Positions 1-10,570 of a stretch of 64,000 nucleotides of DNA are shown here, in pieces. The stretch covers positions 39,183 through 103,182 of the forward strand of contig NZ_BFFP01000004.1 of assembly GCF_003864415.1 (NCBI RefSeq), read 5' to 3'. Position 1 is the stretch's first letter; each line of letters begins with the position of its first letter. The notes beneath the pieces are model-generated. The model made no database searches and was not told where the DNA came from. It saw nothing but the letters and a program-made list of their open reading frames with translations. Made by a program: the position numbers and the translations under genes. This stretch comes from Ligilactobacillus salitolerans (GTDB lineage: Bacteria > Bacillota > Bacilli > Lactobacillales > Lactobacillaceae).

Positions 1-68
1 AGCTCATCGATCACTGGTGCCTCATCCGAACGAAAATGCTGGTAAATTAATGCGTTCACTGCTGTCAT
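1..68 (-). CDS. ylmH: S4-domain RNA-binding protein YlmH, N-terminus only
   Basis: Only the first 22 codons are inside the window; the gene runs off the left edge. The start ATG (complement of 66-68) lies 2 bases after the yggT stop. The visible peptide carries the IYQHFR...DEAPVID pattern typical of the YlmH N-terminus. In Bacilli ylmH always follows sepF-yggT in the dcw cluster, and its product is an S4-domain RNA-binding protein linked to division and ribosome rescue. The identification rests on the short peptide plus gene order. Confidence 0.8.
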   Translation of the reverse strand, partial: MTAVNALIYQHFRSDEAPVIDE

Positions 69-70
69 GA

Positions 71-337
71 TCAAAATACCCCAAGTCCGAGGATCGCCAA
101 AAGATACATCAAACCACGTTCGACTAATTCCAGAACGATCAATGCGACCCAAGGAGCAAAACTGATCCCAAAAATTGGAGGGATGAAGTTAAACAAGCTC
201 AGGTACGGCTCGCAGATCCGGCCTAAAAACCCGCCAAAACTAGTCTGATAAGCGCCTGGAAACCAAGACATCAGAACATAAACTAAAATTGCCAGCGAAT
301 AAAGCTGGAATAAACCACTTATTATATACAAAAGCAC
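71..337 (-). CDS. yggT: YggT family membrane protein
   Basis: An 88-residue, very hydrophobic protein with two membrane segments (about residues 2-24 and 58-85) separated by a loop with FGGFLGRICEPYL, the family hallmark. The start is GTG at 337, 8 bases after AAGGAG. It sits between sepF and ylmH, the standard Gram-positive position. YggT/YlmG proteins are associated with division-site or membrane organisation, but the exact biochemical role is unknown. Confidence 0.9.
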   Translation of the reverse strand: MLLYIISGLFQLYSLAILVYVLMSWFPGAYQTSFGGFLGRICEPYLSLFNFIPPIFGISFAPWVALIVLELVERGLMYLLAILGLGVF

Positions 338-349
338 CTTGAAAACTCC

Positions 350-772
350 TTAAAAATCAGTCTGACGCGAATTTTCTGTAATGTCGCCTTCCACAGTAAA
401 ATCGTGCGGCGTGCATAAAAAGATAGCTTCACCAATGCGAGAAATCTCACCATCGATTGCAAAAGTAACTCCTGAGAGAAAATCAACGACTCGACGCGCT
501 TGCTGATTATCCATTTTTTGAAAATTAACAACTACCGCCTCACCCGACAACAAACGGGATGCGATCGCTTTAACATCTGAAAAAATACCAGGTTCAAACA
601 ACATGATCTTTTTGGGGATCACTTCCCCGTTTTTTCCGTTGCGAATCGACATGACACGGCTTTTTTGCGGTCGATAAGCGCCGTCATCTTGCCCTTGCTC
701 TTGATAATCAGTCTCGTTTTCCGATTCATCATAACCGCCAAACCAATTATTGATTTTATCGCCGATCGACAT
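350..772 (-). CDS. sepF: Cell division protein SepF
   Basis: A 140-residue protein. The N-terminus MSIGDKINNWFGGYDE resembles the amphipathic membrane-binding helix of SepF. An acidic linker follows, then the DUF552 core (about residues 50-130) with VVNFQKMDNQQARRVVDFLSG and the GxI..I...IFLCTP end. SepF anchors FtsZ to the membrane and shapes the septum together with FtsA. The ATG follows GGAGGGG. It lies 39 bases after ftsZ and 12 bases before yggT, so it is probably cotranscribed with both. Confidence 0.96.
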   Translation of the reverse strand: MSIGDKINNWFGGYDESENETDYQEQGQDDGAYRPQKSRVMSIRNGKNGEVIPKKIMLFEPGIFSDVKAIASRLLSGEAVVVNFQKMDNQQARRVVDFLSGVTFAIDGEISRIGEAIFLCTPHDFTVEGDITENSRQTDF

Positions 773-811
773 TACTTTCCCCTCCTTTGCGTCATATCAC
801 TTCGTGAAGTA

Positions 812-2059
812 TTAACGCCGACGATGACGTAAGAAAGGCGGTGTATTCAACCCATCGTCATCGCCATTGTCAGAAGAATTGTCGCTGTCAGCTGAATCTG
901 AGCCGAAAACATTGAAGTCTTTCTTCTCAATGTTCTTAAATTCATTTTCCCGTGAATCCTGTGAAACCTTACGATCTCCATTGATTTCACGATTTAAATC
1001 CCAATCACCCAAAGGATCAGGACGTGAAGTTGAATCTGGCTGATCTGTTGTCCTCTTGCGCTCATTCTGAGCTTGTTTTCTGGCAGCAGATTGCGCCTTC
1101 TTCTTATCGATCCCCGTAGCGATGACTGTCACGATCACACTATCATCAAGATTTTCGTTGATCGAAGTCCCAAAGATAATATTAACATCACTAGTTGCAG
1201 CTTGTGCCACAATATCAGAGGCTGCTTGTGCTTCAAACAAGCTTAAATCTGGACCGCCCGTAATGTTTAACAAGACCTGCTCTGCTCCATCGATCGAAAC
1301 CTCCAGCAACGGTGATGAAATTGCTTTTTTTGTTGCTTCTTCAGTCCGATTTTCACCATTGGCAGTCCCGATCCCCATTAAAGCAGAACCTTGGTCTTGC
1401 ATAACGGTTTTAACATCCGCAAAGTCCAAGTTGACATATCCTGGAGAAGTGATCAGATCAGAGATACCTTGGACACCTTGACGCAAGACATTATCAGCTT
1501 CCTGAAATGCTTCGAGCATCGGTGTCTTCTTATCAACGATCTCCAAGAGCCGGTTATTGGCAATGATCACTAAAGTGTCGACGTGTTCCTTAAGTTTAGC
1601 AACACCCTCTGCGGCATAACGAGCACGTTTAGGCCCTTCAAATGTAAAGGGACGAGTCACAACGCCAACCGTCAAAGCACCCTGTTCCTTGGCAATTTTA
1701 GCGATAATTGGAGCAGCCCCGGTACCAGTTCCGCCACCCATACCGGCAGTGACAAAGACCATGTCTGAACCTTGTAAGCTTTCAGCAATTGCTTCTTCAC
1801 TTTCCTGACCGGCCTTATTACCAACGTCAGGATTAGCACCTGCGCCTAAACCTTTAGTTAATTTCGGTCCTAATTGGATCTTAGTTTCAGCTTGAGAATT
1901 CTTCAGTGCCTGAACGTCGGTGTTGGCAACGATAAATTCAACACCTTGGACGTCATCTTCGATCATCCGGTTGATCGCATTACCGCCGGCACCGCCGACT
2001 CCGATCACCTTGATCGTTGCTCCCATGCTATTTTCATTTGCATCCATTGAAAATTCCAT
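812..2059 (-). CDS. ftsZ: Cell division GTPase FtsZ
   Basis: A 415-residue tubulin homologue that polymerises into the Z-ring. The GTP-binding signature GGGTGTG is at residues 108-114, with the N-terminal GVGGAGGNA loop at about 20-28. The globular domain ends near residue 320. A charged, variable linker follows, then the C-terminal peptide [11 protein letters not shown] that binds FtsA, SepF and EzrA. The start is supported by GGAGGGTACAAAG directly before the ATG. It is downstream of ftsA by 28 bases and upstream of sepF. Confidence 0.99.
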   Translation of the reverse strand: MEFSMDANENSMGATIKVIGVGGAGGNAINRMIEDDVQGVEFIVANTDVQALKNSQAETKIQLGPKLTKGLGAGANPDVGNKAGQESEEAIAESLQGSDMVFVTAGMGGGTGTGAAPIIAKIAKEQGALTVGVVTRPFTFEGPKRARYAAEGVAKLKEHVDTLVIIANNRLLEIVDKKTPMLEAFQEADNVLRQGVQGISDLITSPGYVNLDFADVKTVMQDQGSALMGIGTANGENRTEEATKKAISSPLLEVSIDGAEQVLLNITGGPDLSLFEAQAASDIVAQAATSDVNIIFGTSINENLDDSVIVTVIATGIDKKKAQSAARKQAQNERKRTTDQPDSTSRPDPLGDWDLNREINGDRKVSQDSRENEFKNIEKKDFNVFGSDSADSDNSSDNGDDDGLNTPPFLRHRRR

Positions 2060-2087
2060 CTTTGTACCCTCCTATGTTGGTGACCCC

Positions 2088-3443
2088 TTAGTCAAAGAAA
2101 TTGTCAAACATATGCTTAAATTTATAGCCAAAGCCACTTTCTTCATTGTGGTCATTGCCTGCTTTTGCTTGATTTTCTTTAACATTTTTCTTTGGCTTCT
2201 TAACTGGTTTTTGTTCCGTTTGGGGCTTAGTTGTTGTGCGCTGACTTGATGAAACATGACGGACCGCATTAGCAGAACCTAAGGTTTGTTTAACGATCAG
2301 TTCAATTTCACTTTGTTTAGTTGCATATTCTACCAAACCGATCACTTGAGTGAAAGAAGGGATCCGCAAATTAATTTCTTGTGGAATATAAACTTTAACC
2401 TGAACTTGAAAAATTTCTTCTGCTAACTCAGCAATTCCTGGCAAAGCAGCCATTCCGCCAGTCAATACGACTCCACCCGGAAGTTGGAAAGCATTGATTT
2501 GGTTTAAAGCTGCACCCAGCTTTTCAAATATTTGCCTCAACCTGGCTTCAATGATTTCAGCTAAGTATTGTTCAGTAACTTTTTCTGGTTCCTGCTTACC
2601 GACAACTTGGACAGGAAATGTTTCCTCGTCAGAAGCCAATGCAGCTTGCGCATAGCCGTAGTTTCTTTTAAGCATCTCAGCGTTTTCGCTAGATGTGTTT
2701 AAGACTACAGAAATGTCGCGGGTAACAAAATCTCCACCCTCTTGATCCACATAGGTATACTTCAGTTTATGGTCGTGCATCACCGCAGCAGTGGTTTTCC
2801 CACCGCCTAAGTCAACCACGATCGCACCAAAATCCTGTTCACCATCATTCAAAGCGACCTGAGATAAAGCAATCGGTGCGACTACCAGATCTGAAACGTT
2901 GAGCCCCGCGCGTTCAACACATTTTTTAGTGTTATGTAAAATTGTTTTTGGACCGGTATACATGACACCCTGCATTTCCATCCGGACTCCAACCATTCCG
3001 CGCGGATCCTTAATACCATCAAAACCATCGACAATGAATTCATCAGGCACCACATCGATCACCGTTCGCTCCGGCGGTAAATTCTGGACAAGTGCCGCTT
3101 GTGTTACCTGGCGCACATCCTCTTCAGTAATTTCTTTGGCACTGCCATCCTCGTTACTGACAGCAATCATCCCATGACACTGTTCGATCTGCAGCATATT
3201 GGCCGGAACTCCGACTGTAACATTAGAAATGTCAATATTTGCACGCTGTTCAGCCTGCTTAACAGCATCTTTGATCGAGGAAACAACCTGATCAATATCA
3301 ACAATCACACCACGGTTCAAACCAGCTGAACCAGTATTTCCGTAACCAATAATGTTGAGCTGATTTTTTACATACTCTGCGATGATGACTTTGATAGATG
3401 TAGTACCAATGTCTAAACCGACGAATATATCAGAATTATTCAT
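2088..3443 (-). CDS. ftsA: Cell division actin-like protein FtsA
   Basis: An actin/HSP70-fold ATPase that tethers FtsZ to the membrane. The phosphate-1 motif GLDIGTTSIKV is near the N-terminus, IVVDLGGGKTTAAVM is the phosphate-2 region and LTGGMAALPGI the adenosine motif. A lysine-rich low-complexity stretch (about 390-425) precedes a C-terminal amphipathic helix YKFKHMFDNFFD, the membrane anchor. Two adjacent ATGs exist (3446 and 3443); the second is better spaced (7 bases) from AGGGGG. Length is 451 residues, slightly long for the family because of the linker. Confidence 0.97.
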   Translation of the reverse strand: MNNSDIFVGLDIGTTSIKVIIAEYVKNQLNIIGYGNTGSAGLNRGVIVDIDQVVSSIKDAVKQAEQRANIDISNVTVGVPANMLQIEQCHGMIAVSNEDGSAKEITEEDVRQVTQAALVQNLPPERTVIDVVPDEFIVDGFDGIKDPRGMVGVRMEMQGVMYTGPKTILHNTKKCVERAGLNVSDLVVAPIALSQVALNDGEQDFGAIVVDLGGGKTTAAVMHDHKLKYTYVDQEGGDFVTRDISVVLNTSSENAEMLKRNYGYAQAALASDEETFPVQVVGKQEPEKVTEQYLAEIIEARLRQIFEKLGAALNQINAFQLPGGVVLTGGMAALPGIAELAEEIFQVQVKVYIPQEINLRIPSFTQVIGLVEYATKQSEIELIVKQTLGSANAVRHVSSSQRTTTKPQTEQKPVKKPKKNVKENQAKAGNDHNEESGFGYKFKHMFDNFFD

Positions 3444-3556
3444 CATTCAGCCCCCTAGTTATTTTTAATATTTTATATGACAAAATGCTTATTAAGGAAA
3501 TTTTACCATAGAAACCGCTACAATGACTACGATTCTGCTAATAAATCACAAAGTTT

Positions 3557-4414
3557 TTACTTTTTTGGGTATGGATATGAATAAGCACCGACCTCAATAT
3601 CGACCACACCCGCTTGATCCATACTTGCAGCCATGTTCGGATAATACTTCATTTTTTCCGCAAAAGTCGCAATTTTCGCTAAAACTTGATTCCCGTCATT
3701 CATATAAACCCTGATGCGTTGCGGATCGACCTTGCTTGGAAGAGCATGAACCTCCGAAATATTTTGCTTGATCTCTGGCGATAATTTAGCAAATGCCCCT
3801 GCGATCTCCTTAAGATCCTTTTGATCTGCGAACGAATAAAAAGTCGGGTATGAGCCAGTTAGCTTGGCCGCAATTTTATTTTCAGTCGTCCCAGCAGAAG
3901 TTAAGCGGTAATAAGAAGAGCCCTTCTTCAGGTAGCCAATAGTTGCATATTCTTTGGCTTTGATAGCTATCTTACTACCCTGATACGAAATATCAACCGA
4001 CTTGACCGCTGGGACCTCCTTTTTGATCCGCTCTTCAATTTGTGAAGTCCGCGGCCAAACAAAGAAAAGAGACTCGTAGTACTTTAAACCGCTAGCTTGC
4101 AGGATATCGCCTTGATTGGACTGATGTGCTGTCTGGACATCAACTGAAGTCACACGGCTAATTGGCAAAATACAGTAGAGCGCGATCAAAGTCACCATTG
4201 TAAATCCGAGCAAGAGCACCTTTTCGTGCTGCTTTAACCGCTGAGTTCGCTTCTTTTTAGTTTTCGGTAAATTTTTATCATACCGTGGACGAATGATTTT
4301 TTTCTTTTTCTCAGTTGCCAGTCTTTTCGCCCTTAACTGCTGTTGTTTTTCCCACGGAGTCAGGGGTGCAGCCGAGCGTTTATTTTTTTTATTTTTGTGC
4401 CGCTTACTTTCCAT
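3557..4414 (-). CDS. divIB: Cell division protein DivIB/FtsQ
   Basis: A 285-residue bitopic protein. A strongly basic cytoplasmic tail (residues 1-63, rich in Lys and Arg) is followed by one membrane segment at about 66-84, the POTRA domain (VTSVDVQTAHQSNQGDILQASGL) and the FtsQ/DivIB beta domain. It forms the FtsQLB-type divisome subcomplex with FtsL and DivIC. It lies between murG and ftsA as in other lactobacilli. The 110-base gap to ftsA may hold a separate promoter, but I cannot identify one confidently. Confidence 0.93.
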   Translation of the reverse strand: MESKRHKNKKNKRSAAPLTPWEKQQQLRAKRLATEKKKKIIRPRYDKNLPKTKKKRTQRLKQHEKVLLLGFTMVTLIALYCILPISRVTSVDVQTAHQSNQGDILQASGLKYYESLFFVWPRTSQIEERIKKEVPAVKSVDISYQGSKIAIKAKEYATIGYLKKGSSYYRLTSAGTTENKIAAKLTGSYPTFYSFADQKDLKEIAGAFAKLSPEIKQNISEVHALPSKVDPQRIRVYMNDGNQVLAKIATFAEKMKYYPNMAASMDQAGVVDIEVGAYSYPYPKK

Positions 4415-4480
4415 CGGCTGTGCCCCCCTTCCTCAATGAATGATTTGCTCCAAACTGCACTTTTTTAATAAACCCAAGTG

Positions 4481-5572
4481 TTATTTGGAAATTTGTTCTA
4501 AAACAGCCAGCAATTGGTCGGCCGCATCTGGAACACCGGCCTTCTTAGCATTTTCCGCCATTTGCAAGCGATATTGCTGATCACTCATCAGCTTATCAGC
4601 CCGCTGGTAAAGCTGGTCGCTAGTGAGTTGGGCTTCAGGAAGCAGCTCTGCCGCTTTGGAATCAACTAAACTCAACGCATTTTTAGTCTGATGATCATTA
4701 GTAACATACGGACTTGGGATCAAGATACTTGGGATCCCTAAAGCTGTGATCTCTGCCAGACTCGTTGCTCCTGCTCGACCAACGATCGCCGCAACCTCTG
4801 GTAGAATTTGCGGCATGTTCGCAATATACGGCTGGATCACAACGTTAGCTGGCAGGTTTTGTGCGTTTTCTTGTTTGATCAGTTTATCATAATGTGCTCG
4901 TCCTGTGACGAAGAGCACCTGATAAGGACGGTCGTTAAATAGCGGCACAGCTTCCAGCGTTGTTTGATTGATTTTTTCAGCACCGCGTGAACCGCCAAAA
5001 ATTAACAAAGTTGGCAGGGTTGGCTTCAGCCCATACTGGAGAAGGCTGTTGTCAGCCTGAATCCCAGCAACCTGCTGTGCGCGCGGGTTACCGGTAAAAA
5101 CGACCTTTTCTGCCGGAAAATCCTTTTTGACATCCGGAAAACAGATCCCGATTTTATCCACATAATGACTTAAAAACTTGTTGGTGACACCTGAAACACT
5201 ATTTTGCTCATGGATCATTGTCGGTATCTTGGATTTGGCTGCGGCATAAACAACTGAACCACAGACATACCCGCCCGTACCAACAACAACATCCGGTTTA
5301 AAGTCTTTGATGATTTTTTTAGCATCACGCACGCTCTTTAAAAATAAATAAATCGTTTTAAAATTCTCTAAACTTAGCGACCGCTTAAAGCCCTGGATCT
5401 CAACCGTTTTAAAAGGAATGCCAGCATCAGGCACGATCTTGCTTTCTAATCCGCGCTTAGTACCCACATATAAAACTTCAGCGGTCGGGTCTTTTTGCTT
5501 CAGTGCCTCGATCAATGCCAAGGCTGGGTATATATGACCACCTGTACCCCCGCCAGATATCAATAACCGCAT
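4481..5572 (-). CDS. murG: Lipid II synthase MurG (UDP-GlcNAc transferase)
   Basis: A 363-residue GT28 glycosyltransferase that adds GlcNAc to lipid I on the inner membrane face, making lipid II. Visible motifs are the N-terminal glycine-rich [21 protein letters not shown], and the C-terminal UDP-GlcNAc site with [11 protein letters not shown] and [11 protein letters not shown]. Its SD (GGAGGAA) overlaps the last codons of murD and only 5 bases separate the genes, implying translational coupling. Confidence 0.98.
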   Translation of the reverse strand: MRLLISGGGTGGHIYPALALIEALKQKDPTAEVLYVGTKRGLESKIVPDAGIPFKTVEIQGFKRSLSLENFKTIYLFLKSVRDAKKIIKDFKPDVVVGTGGYVCGSVVYAAAKSKIPTMIHEQNSVSGVTNKFLSHYVDKIGICFPDVKKDFPAEKVVFTGNPRAQQVAGIQADNSLLQYGLKPTLPTLLIFGGSRGAEKINQTTLEAVPLFNDRPYQVLFVTGRAHYDKLIKQENAQNLPANVVIQPYIANMPQILPEVAAIVGRAGATSLAEITALGIPSILIPSPYVTNDHQTKNALSLVDSKAAELLPEAQLTSDQLYQRADKLMSDQQYRLQMAENAKKAGVPDAADQLLAVLEQISK

Positions 5573-5577
5573 AATAA

Positions 5578-6951
5578 TTATTCCTCCGTTGCTTTAGTTA
5601 GTTTTGCGACAGCCTCAATATACTTATCTCCTCGAACTTCGAATGTCGGCCATTGATCCCAGCTGGCACAAGCTGGCGATAACAAGATCACATCCCCGGG
5701 CGCACTCTTTTCATATGCAAGCGGGACCGCTGTCACAGCATCTTTTGTATGAATAATTTCTTTGACCCCAGCTTTTTTTGCAGTCTGGGCAAACTGTTCA
5801 GCTGTTTCACCAAAAACCAGCACGGCTTTGACATGTTTTTTAAGCGCCGGGATCAAAGGTTCAAAAGAAAGATGTCGGTCTAAACCGCCTGCCAACAAAA
5901 TAACCGGTTGCGTAAAACCTTCCAGCGCTTTCTCAGTTGCTTCAATATTTGTGGCTTTGGAATCATTGTAAAAGATCCGTTCTTTGTAGGTCGTCAGATA
6001 TTGCGTACGATGTTTGACTCCGGAAAAAGTCCGTAAGACTGCAGCGATATGCTCGTTGCTTTGTCCCAGTAATTTAGCCACCGTCAGAGCAGCCAGCGCA
6101 TTTTCAACATTATGCTCGCCAGGGATCTTGATCTCGTCGGCTGCGATGATCATTTCTCCTTGAAAGTAAAGTTTTCCCTGACGCAAATACGCTCCCTGCT
6201 CGATCGTATCAGCTGGTGAGAAAGGCACGATCGTCGCCTGAGAATTTGCACTTGCTTTTCTTGCTTCATGATTATCCCAGTTTACAACAAAATAATCGTC
6301 TGCAGTCTGATTTTTAGTAATATTCATTTTTGCCTGAATGTATCTTTCATGGGTCCCATGGAAATCAGTATGTGCTTCATAAATGTTGGTTAAAACTGCT
6401 ATATGCGGATGGAGGCGAGTGACCCCATTCAGCTGAAAACTGGATAATTCTGTCACGATGACATCATCATTACTTGCTTTTTGGGCAATTAAAGAAACTG
6501 GAATACCAATATTTCCTGCTTTGTAGACTTTTTGGAACTTAGGCAATGCCTTTAACATCAAAGAAATCAAAGTGGTGGTAGTGGTTTTCCCATTCGTTCC
6601 AGTTACCCCGATCATTGGTGCCTCCGAGACTTCATAGGCCAATTCAGGTTCTGTGATCACTGCCAAATTTAAAGCAAGTGCTCTTTTGACTAAAGGGTTG
6701 GAATATGGGATCCCCGGGTTTTTGACCAACAACGTACAACCTTCCAAAAGGTCCAGCGGGTGACTGCCTGTAACTACTTGGATCCCCAAACTGCTCAACT
6801 CGCCAACTAGTTGTTCATCTGCCGGCTTTTTAAGATCGTTGATCGTAACCTTTGCACCCAGCCGGTTCAAAAGCCGCGCGGCATTTACTCCGCTTTTGCC
6901 TAAACCCAAAACTAAAATCTTTTGTCCTGCATAATCTGTCACGTTCTTCAT
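5578..6951 (-). CDS. murD: UDP-MurNAc-L-alanine:D-glutamate ligase MurD
   Basis: An ATP-dependent Mur ligase adding D-Glu to UDP-MurNAc-L-Ala. The N-terminal Rossmann motif [11 protein letters not shown] and the ATP P-loop [12 protein letters not shown] are present, with the conserved HRTQYL and the C-terminal DSKATN..A region. A longer frame opens at TTG 6996, but AAGGGAG is correctly spaced only for the ATG at 6951. That gives 457 residues, a normal MurD length, beginning [10 protein letters not shown]. It lies between mraY and murG. Confidence 0.97.
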   Translation of the reverse strand: MKNVTDYAGQKILVLGLGKSGVNAARLLNRLGAKVTINDLKKPADEQLVGELSSLGIQVVTGSHPLDLLEGCTLLVKNPGIPYSNPLVKRALALNLAVITEPELAYEVSEAPMIGVTGTNGKTTTTTLISLMLKALPKFQKVYKAGNIGIPVSLIAQKASNDDVIVTELSSFQLNGVTRLHPHIAVLTNIYEAHTDFHGTHERYIQAKMNITKNQTADDYFVVNWDNHEARKASANSQATIVPFSPADTIEQGAYLRQGKLYFQGEMIIAADEIKIPGEHNVENALAALTVAKLLGQSNEHIAAVLRTFSGVKHRTQYLTTYKERIFYNDSKATNIEATEKALEGFTQPVILLAGGLDRHLSFEPLIPALKKHVKAVLVFGETAEQFAQTAKKAGVKEIIHTKDAVTAVPLAYEKSAPGDVILLSPACASWDQWPTFEVRGDKYIEAVAKLTKATEE

Positions 6952-7033
6952 TGTCCTGACTCCCTTATCTGACACAGGTCCACTGTTGAGTAGCAAGACA
7001 CCAACGGCTTTCCATCTACCGTACTAAACGTTC

Positions 7034-7996
7034 TTAAAGAATAAACCATAATGTCACAACTGCCATAATGACGCCAACGAACCAAAAAGTCCAATCAATG
7101 CGCCACTCACTCCAGCCGCTCAGCTCAAAGTGATGATGTAATGGGCTCATTTTAAAGATCCTTTTTCCAGTAGTCTTAAATGAAATGACCTGCAAGATGA
7201 CACTCGCGGTCTCAACTACAAAAATCAAACCAATAAAAAGCAAGGATAATTCGTGGTTCAATAAGATCGAAACGGCAGCTAAAGCCCCGCCCAAGGCAAG
7301 TGAACCCATATCGCCCATAAATATTTTGGCCGGTTTTCTGTTAAATAGGAAAAAGCCGCACAAAGCCCCGATCACCGCCAAGCAAAACAGCAAAACATCG
7401 TACTGAGCCTGCAAATAAGCGACAATGGCGTAAGCACCAAAAGCGATGATTGATTGGCCTGCAACCAAACCATCGATCCCATCGGTTAAGTTGACAGCAT
7501 TGGAGAAACCGATCAGCCAAATGAGTACAAATAAACTGTAAAACCAAACTGCATTGATCTCAAAGCCAAAAATTGTTAAAGAAAATTCTAACCCCTCATA
7601 GTGGAAAACCAGCAAAAAAATCACACCGCCAATAATTTGACCGAGCAGTTTCTGCCACGCTTTTAAACCTTCATTTTGCTTTTTCAAAAGCTTGATCGAA
7701 TCGTCAAAAAAGCCTAAGAATCCATACAGCGCTAAGATAAACGCCAAAATCAGCAGAGTTGAGTTAAATTCATGTAAAACTAAGCCGCCAAGCAAGGCGA
7801 TCACCACGATCACGAGATCAAAAACCAAGCCGCCCATCGTGGGAGTCCCCGATTTTTTTTCGTGCCATTTAGGCCCTTCCTCCCGGATCATTTGTCCAGC
7901 CTTTTTCTTATGGGCATAGTTAATAAATAACGGTGTAAAAACGATCGTCAAAACAAAACTGAAAATAATCGTGCCTAATATACTTATTAAATTCAC
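7034..7996 (-). CDS. mraY: Phospho-MurNAc-pentapeptide translocase MraY
   Basis: An integral membrane enzyme transferring phospho-MurNAc-pentapeptide to undecaprenyl phosphate to make lipid I. About ten membrane segments are visible, with the hallmark motifs [26 protein letters not shown] and the C-terminal PLHHHFE. A TTG at 8005 extends the frame but abuts the SD; GTG at 7996 sits 9 bases after AAAGGAG and is preferred (320 residues, MNLISILG). Confidence 0.98.
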   Translation of the reverse strand: MNLISILGTIIFSFVLTIVFTPLFINYAHKKKAGQMIREEGPKWHEKKSGTPTMGGLVFDLVIVVIALLGGLVLHEFNSTLLILAFILALYGFLGFFDDSIKLLKKQNEGLKAWQKLLGQIIGGVIFLLVFHYEGLEFSLTIFGFEINAVWFYSLFVLIWLIGFSNAVNLTDGIDGLVAGQSIIAFGAYAIVAYLQAQYDVLLFCLAVIGALCGFFLFNRKPAKIFMGDMGSLALGGALAAVSILLNHELSLLFIGLIFVVETASVILQVISFKTTGKRIFKMSPLHHHFELSGWSEWRIDWTFWFVGVIMAVVTLWFIL

Positions 7997-8023
7997 TGTG
8001 AGCAACTCCTTTAATTATCTAAT

Positions 8024-10180
8024 TTACTGGTCTTTCAGTTCAACAGTCATCTCTGGAACATTCTTTAGGGCTGTCCCTGCAGCAACGCTTTGCTTGGACC
8101 CATACCCTGAGCCGTTAAAGTTAATTTTAAGGCCAACCATTTGACCAAATTTAGCAATATCAGCTCTTGACCAGCCCGATAGATCAGGCATAGTCTGCTC
8201 ACCATTGGTCAGTAAGATCACTCTTTCGCCCTTGATGACTTGCGACCCGGCAACTTGTGACTGCTTCGTGATCTTGCTGCCGTTTCCGACCACGTTGACT
8301 TTCAAACCGCGTTTCTTTAATTTTTCGGCAACCGTCTCAGGATCTTGCTTAGTGAAATCACTGATTTTATAGGAAGAAGCCTTAAAGTCAGTGCTGTCCT
8401 CATCTAGAGCTCTTTGCATTAATGGGTTAAAAATCGTGGCAAGCATCTTAGTTGCCGTCCCTTCAGACGAAAAACTGCGTGGCCGTTCGATCGTGACATA
8501 CAAAATATACTTAGGATCATTGGCCGGGGCAATTCCTGCCACGGAAAAAGTATAATTCATCTCACCGCTCATATAGCCGTTACCTTGCGGGTTGGCGATC
8601 TGGGCAGTCCCTGTCTTGACTGCAACGGGATAGTCACTAAGCTTGTAGTCCTGCCCCGTCCCATTTTCATCAGTAACAACTTTTTCCATTAAATTTAAGA
8701 CCTGCGAGCTAGTAGACTTGCTGATTGGATGACCCACGACCGTTGGTTTCGTTCGATAAACGATTTTGCCGGTGTTAGGATCCTTGATTTTATTGATCAA
8801 ACGCGGTTTAACCATCTTCCCGCCGTTAGCGATCGCAGAAAAGCCTTGCATCATCTGAAAAGCAGTGACATCAATTCCCTGACCGTATGAAGTATTGGCT
8901 TGATCAATTGGATATTTGAAACTGATCGACCCATTGGATTCATCACCTAAACCTGAATCTGTACTCTTTAAGAAACCAAATTTTTTAATGTAACTTCCCC
9001 AGCGTTTAGCACCCATTTGCTGCTCTAAGTGAGCCATCCCCACGTTAGAAGAACGGATAAACGCCTGTTGATAGTTGATCGTCCCCCACCCGGCACGATT
9101 CCAATCATAAATCGTCTGGTGATTGATTTCAGTCGTTCCGGAATGGTATGTCGCATTCGGGTTAAAATTCCCGCTGTTGATCGCTGCAGCAGTGGTAAAG
9201 ATCTTCATCGTTGAACCCGGCTCATAAGTATCCTCTAACAAAGTATTACGCCAGATATCAGACAAGCCCTCCCGATTCTGAGGATTAAAAGTCGGTCTTT
9301 GCGTTGCGGCAACGATCTCACCGTTTTTTGAATTCATTAAGATCGCACGGATCCCTTGCGGATGATATTTATTTTGCGCATTATCAGTCAAGGTTTCTAA
9401 ATAAGTCTGCAGCCGCTGATCAAGAGTCGTATAAATATTATCACCATTCTTGACTTTGCGCGTTTTAGCCTTCCGGTTGGTTAAGGTCGTTCCCATACTG
9501 TCAAAAGATGATCTTTTGACCCCGTCAGTACCTCTCAGCCATTTCTCAAAGTGTTTTTCTAATCCCATTACACCCATCAAGCGCCCGTCAGTATTTTCTG
9601 CCAGCCCTATCAGATGAGAAGCAAATTTACCATTAGGATAGAGGCGCGACTGTGCTGGGATAAATTTAATTCCCGGTAATTTAGAAGCAGCGATCGTCTT
9701 TTTAGTTTCCAAGGAGATGTTTTTACCGGCATTTCCCAGTTCAACCTGGTAAAGATCCTTGTTTTGCGGGTGCAAGGCCTGCCAGACTTTTTGATAACTC
9801 ATATTTAAATTTTTACTCAACAAAGAAGCCGCCTGATGTTTTTTTGAATCAGGCAGGTAGTCGATCTTACCGTTATAAGTTGCCTTTTTAGACAAAACAA
9901 TATAGATAGAATATGTAGTGGTATCCTCAGCAATAGGCTGCAGGTTAGCATCATAAATCGTCCCACGCTTGGCATTCAGCCGGGTTTTTGCATCATAAAG
10001 ACGGGTGACCTTCTGCCGAATATCTTCGCCTCCAGCCCGGTGAAAAACTGTGATATAAAAAAAACGCCCCGCGAACAAGCCGAAAATTAAGATAATCACA
10101 AAGAAAATGACCCTGCCAAAGTGCTTGCGATTATACTCTATCTTCTTATTGTTCACAGATCGCTTTTGTTTATTATTCAT
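8024..10180 (-). CDS. pbpB: Class B penicillin-binding protein with PASTA domains (PBP2x/FtsI type)
   Basis: A 718-residue septal transpeptidase. One N-terminal membrane segment (about 24-45) and the dimerisation domain precede the transpeptidase domain with SxxK at S323-TMK326, SxN at S377-SN379 and KTG at K522-TG524. Two C-terminal PASTA domains (about 590-718) follow, as in streptococcal PBP2x. It overlaps ftsL by 4 bases. Its partner is an FtsW-type SEDS glycosyltransferase that is not in this window; the RodA here belongs to the elongation branch. Confidence 0.96.
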   Translation of the reverse strand: MNNKQKRSVNNKKIEYNRKHFGRVIFFVIILIFGLFAGRFFYITVFHRAGGEDIRQKVTRLYDAKTRLNAKRGTIYDANLQPIAEDTTTYSIYIVLSKKATYNGKIDYLPDSKKHQAASLLSKNLNMSYQKVWQALHPQNKDLYQVELGNAGKNISLETKKTIAASKLPGIKFIPAQSRLYPNGKFASHLIGLAENTDGRLMGVMGLEKHFEKWLRGTDGVKRSSFDSMGTTLTNRKAKTRKVKNGDNIYTTLDQRLQTYLETLTDNAQNKYHPQGIRAILMNSKNGEIVAATQRPTFNPQNREGLSDIWRNTLLEDTYEPGSTMKIFTTAAAINSGNFNPNATYHSGTTEINHQTIYDWNRAGWGTINYQQAFIRSSNVGMAHLEQQMGAKRWGSYIKKFGFLKSTDSGLGDESNGSISFKYPIDQANTSYGQGIDVTAFQMMQGFSAIANGGKMVKPRLINKIKDPNTGKIVYRTKPTVVGHPISKSTSSQVLNLMEKVVTDENGTGQDYKLSDYPVAVKTGTAQIANPQGNGYMSGEMNYTFSVAGIAPANDPKYILYVTIERPRSFSSEGTATKMLATIFNPLMQRALDEDSTDFKASSYKISDFTKQDPETVAEKLKKRGLKVNVVGNGSKITKQSQVAGSQVIKGERVILLTNGEQTMPDLSGWSRADIAKFGQMVGLKINFNGSGYGSKQSVAAGTALKNVPEMTVELKDQ

Positions 10181-10542
10181 TTTGAAACATTCCTTGTATT
10201 TTGCTCGTTCATTGATAAGCCAGCCTTTTTAGCAACAGCATCAAGGCGTGAACGACTTGTCAATTCCCCGACTTCTTGCTTGGTATTTGAATTTTTAGCC
10301 TGCATGTTAGTGATTTGCCCATTAATTTTTTGCAGATGAACCTGCGATGAGTTCAAATTAATCGCAGATGCAATCACCAAACATGCTAGAATGCTGACCC
10401 AAGCAGAAATTAATACTACCATAGTTTTCTCAATTTTTAAATACGTTCGCTTTTGCGACTGTTTTTTTGGTTGCCTTTCAGGGTTATGTATCGGCCTTTG
10501 CAGTGGTTGTGCAGAAAGTTGTTTCGCAGTATTCGAAGCCAT
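10177..10542 (-). CDS. ftsL: Cell division protein FtsL
   Basis: A 121-residue bitopic protein: a basic cytoplasmic N-terminus (about residues 1-38), one membrane helix (about 41-63) and a short extracytoplasmic coiled coil (INLNSSQVHLQKINGQITNMQ). Position between rsmH and the PBP gene, together with this topology, identifies FtsL, which is weakly conserved in sequence. Its stop overlaps the next start (ATGA), so translation is probably coupled. Confidence 0.9.
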   Translation of the reverse strand: MASNTAKQLSAQPLQRPIHNPERQPKKQSQKRTYLKIEKTMVVLISAWVSILACLVIASAINLNSSQVHLQKINGQITNMQAKNSNTKQEVGELTSRSRLDAVAKKAGLSMNEQNTRNVSK

Positions 10543-10570
10543 GTAATCACATCCTTAATTAAAGTAAATT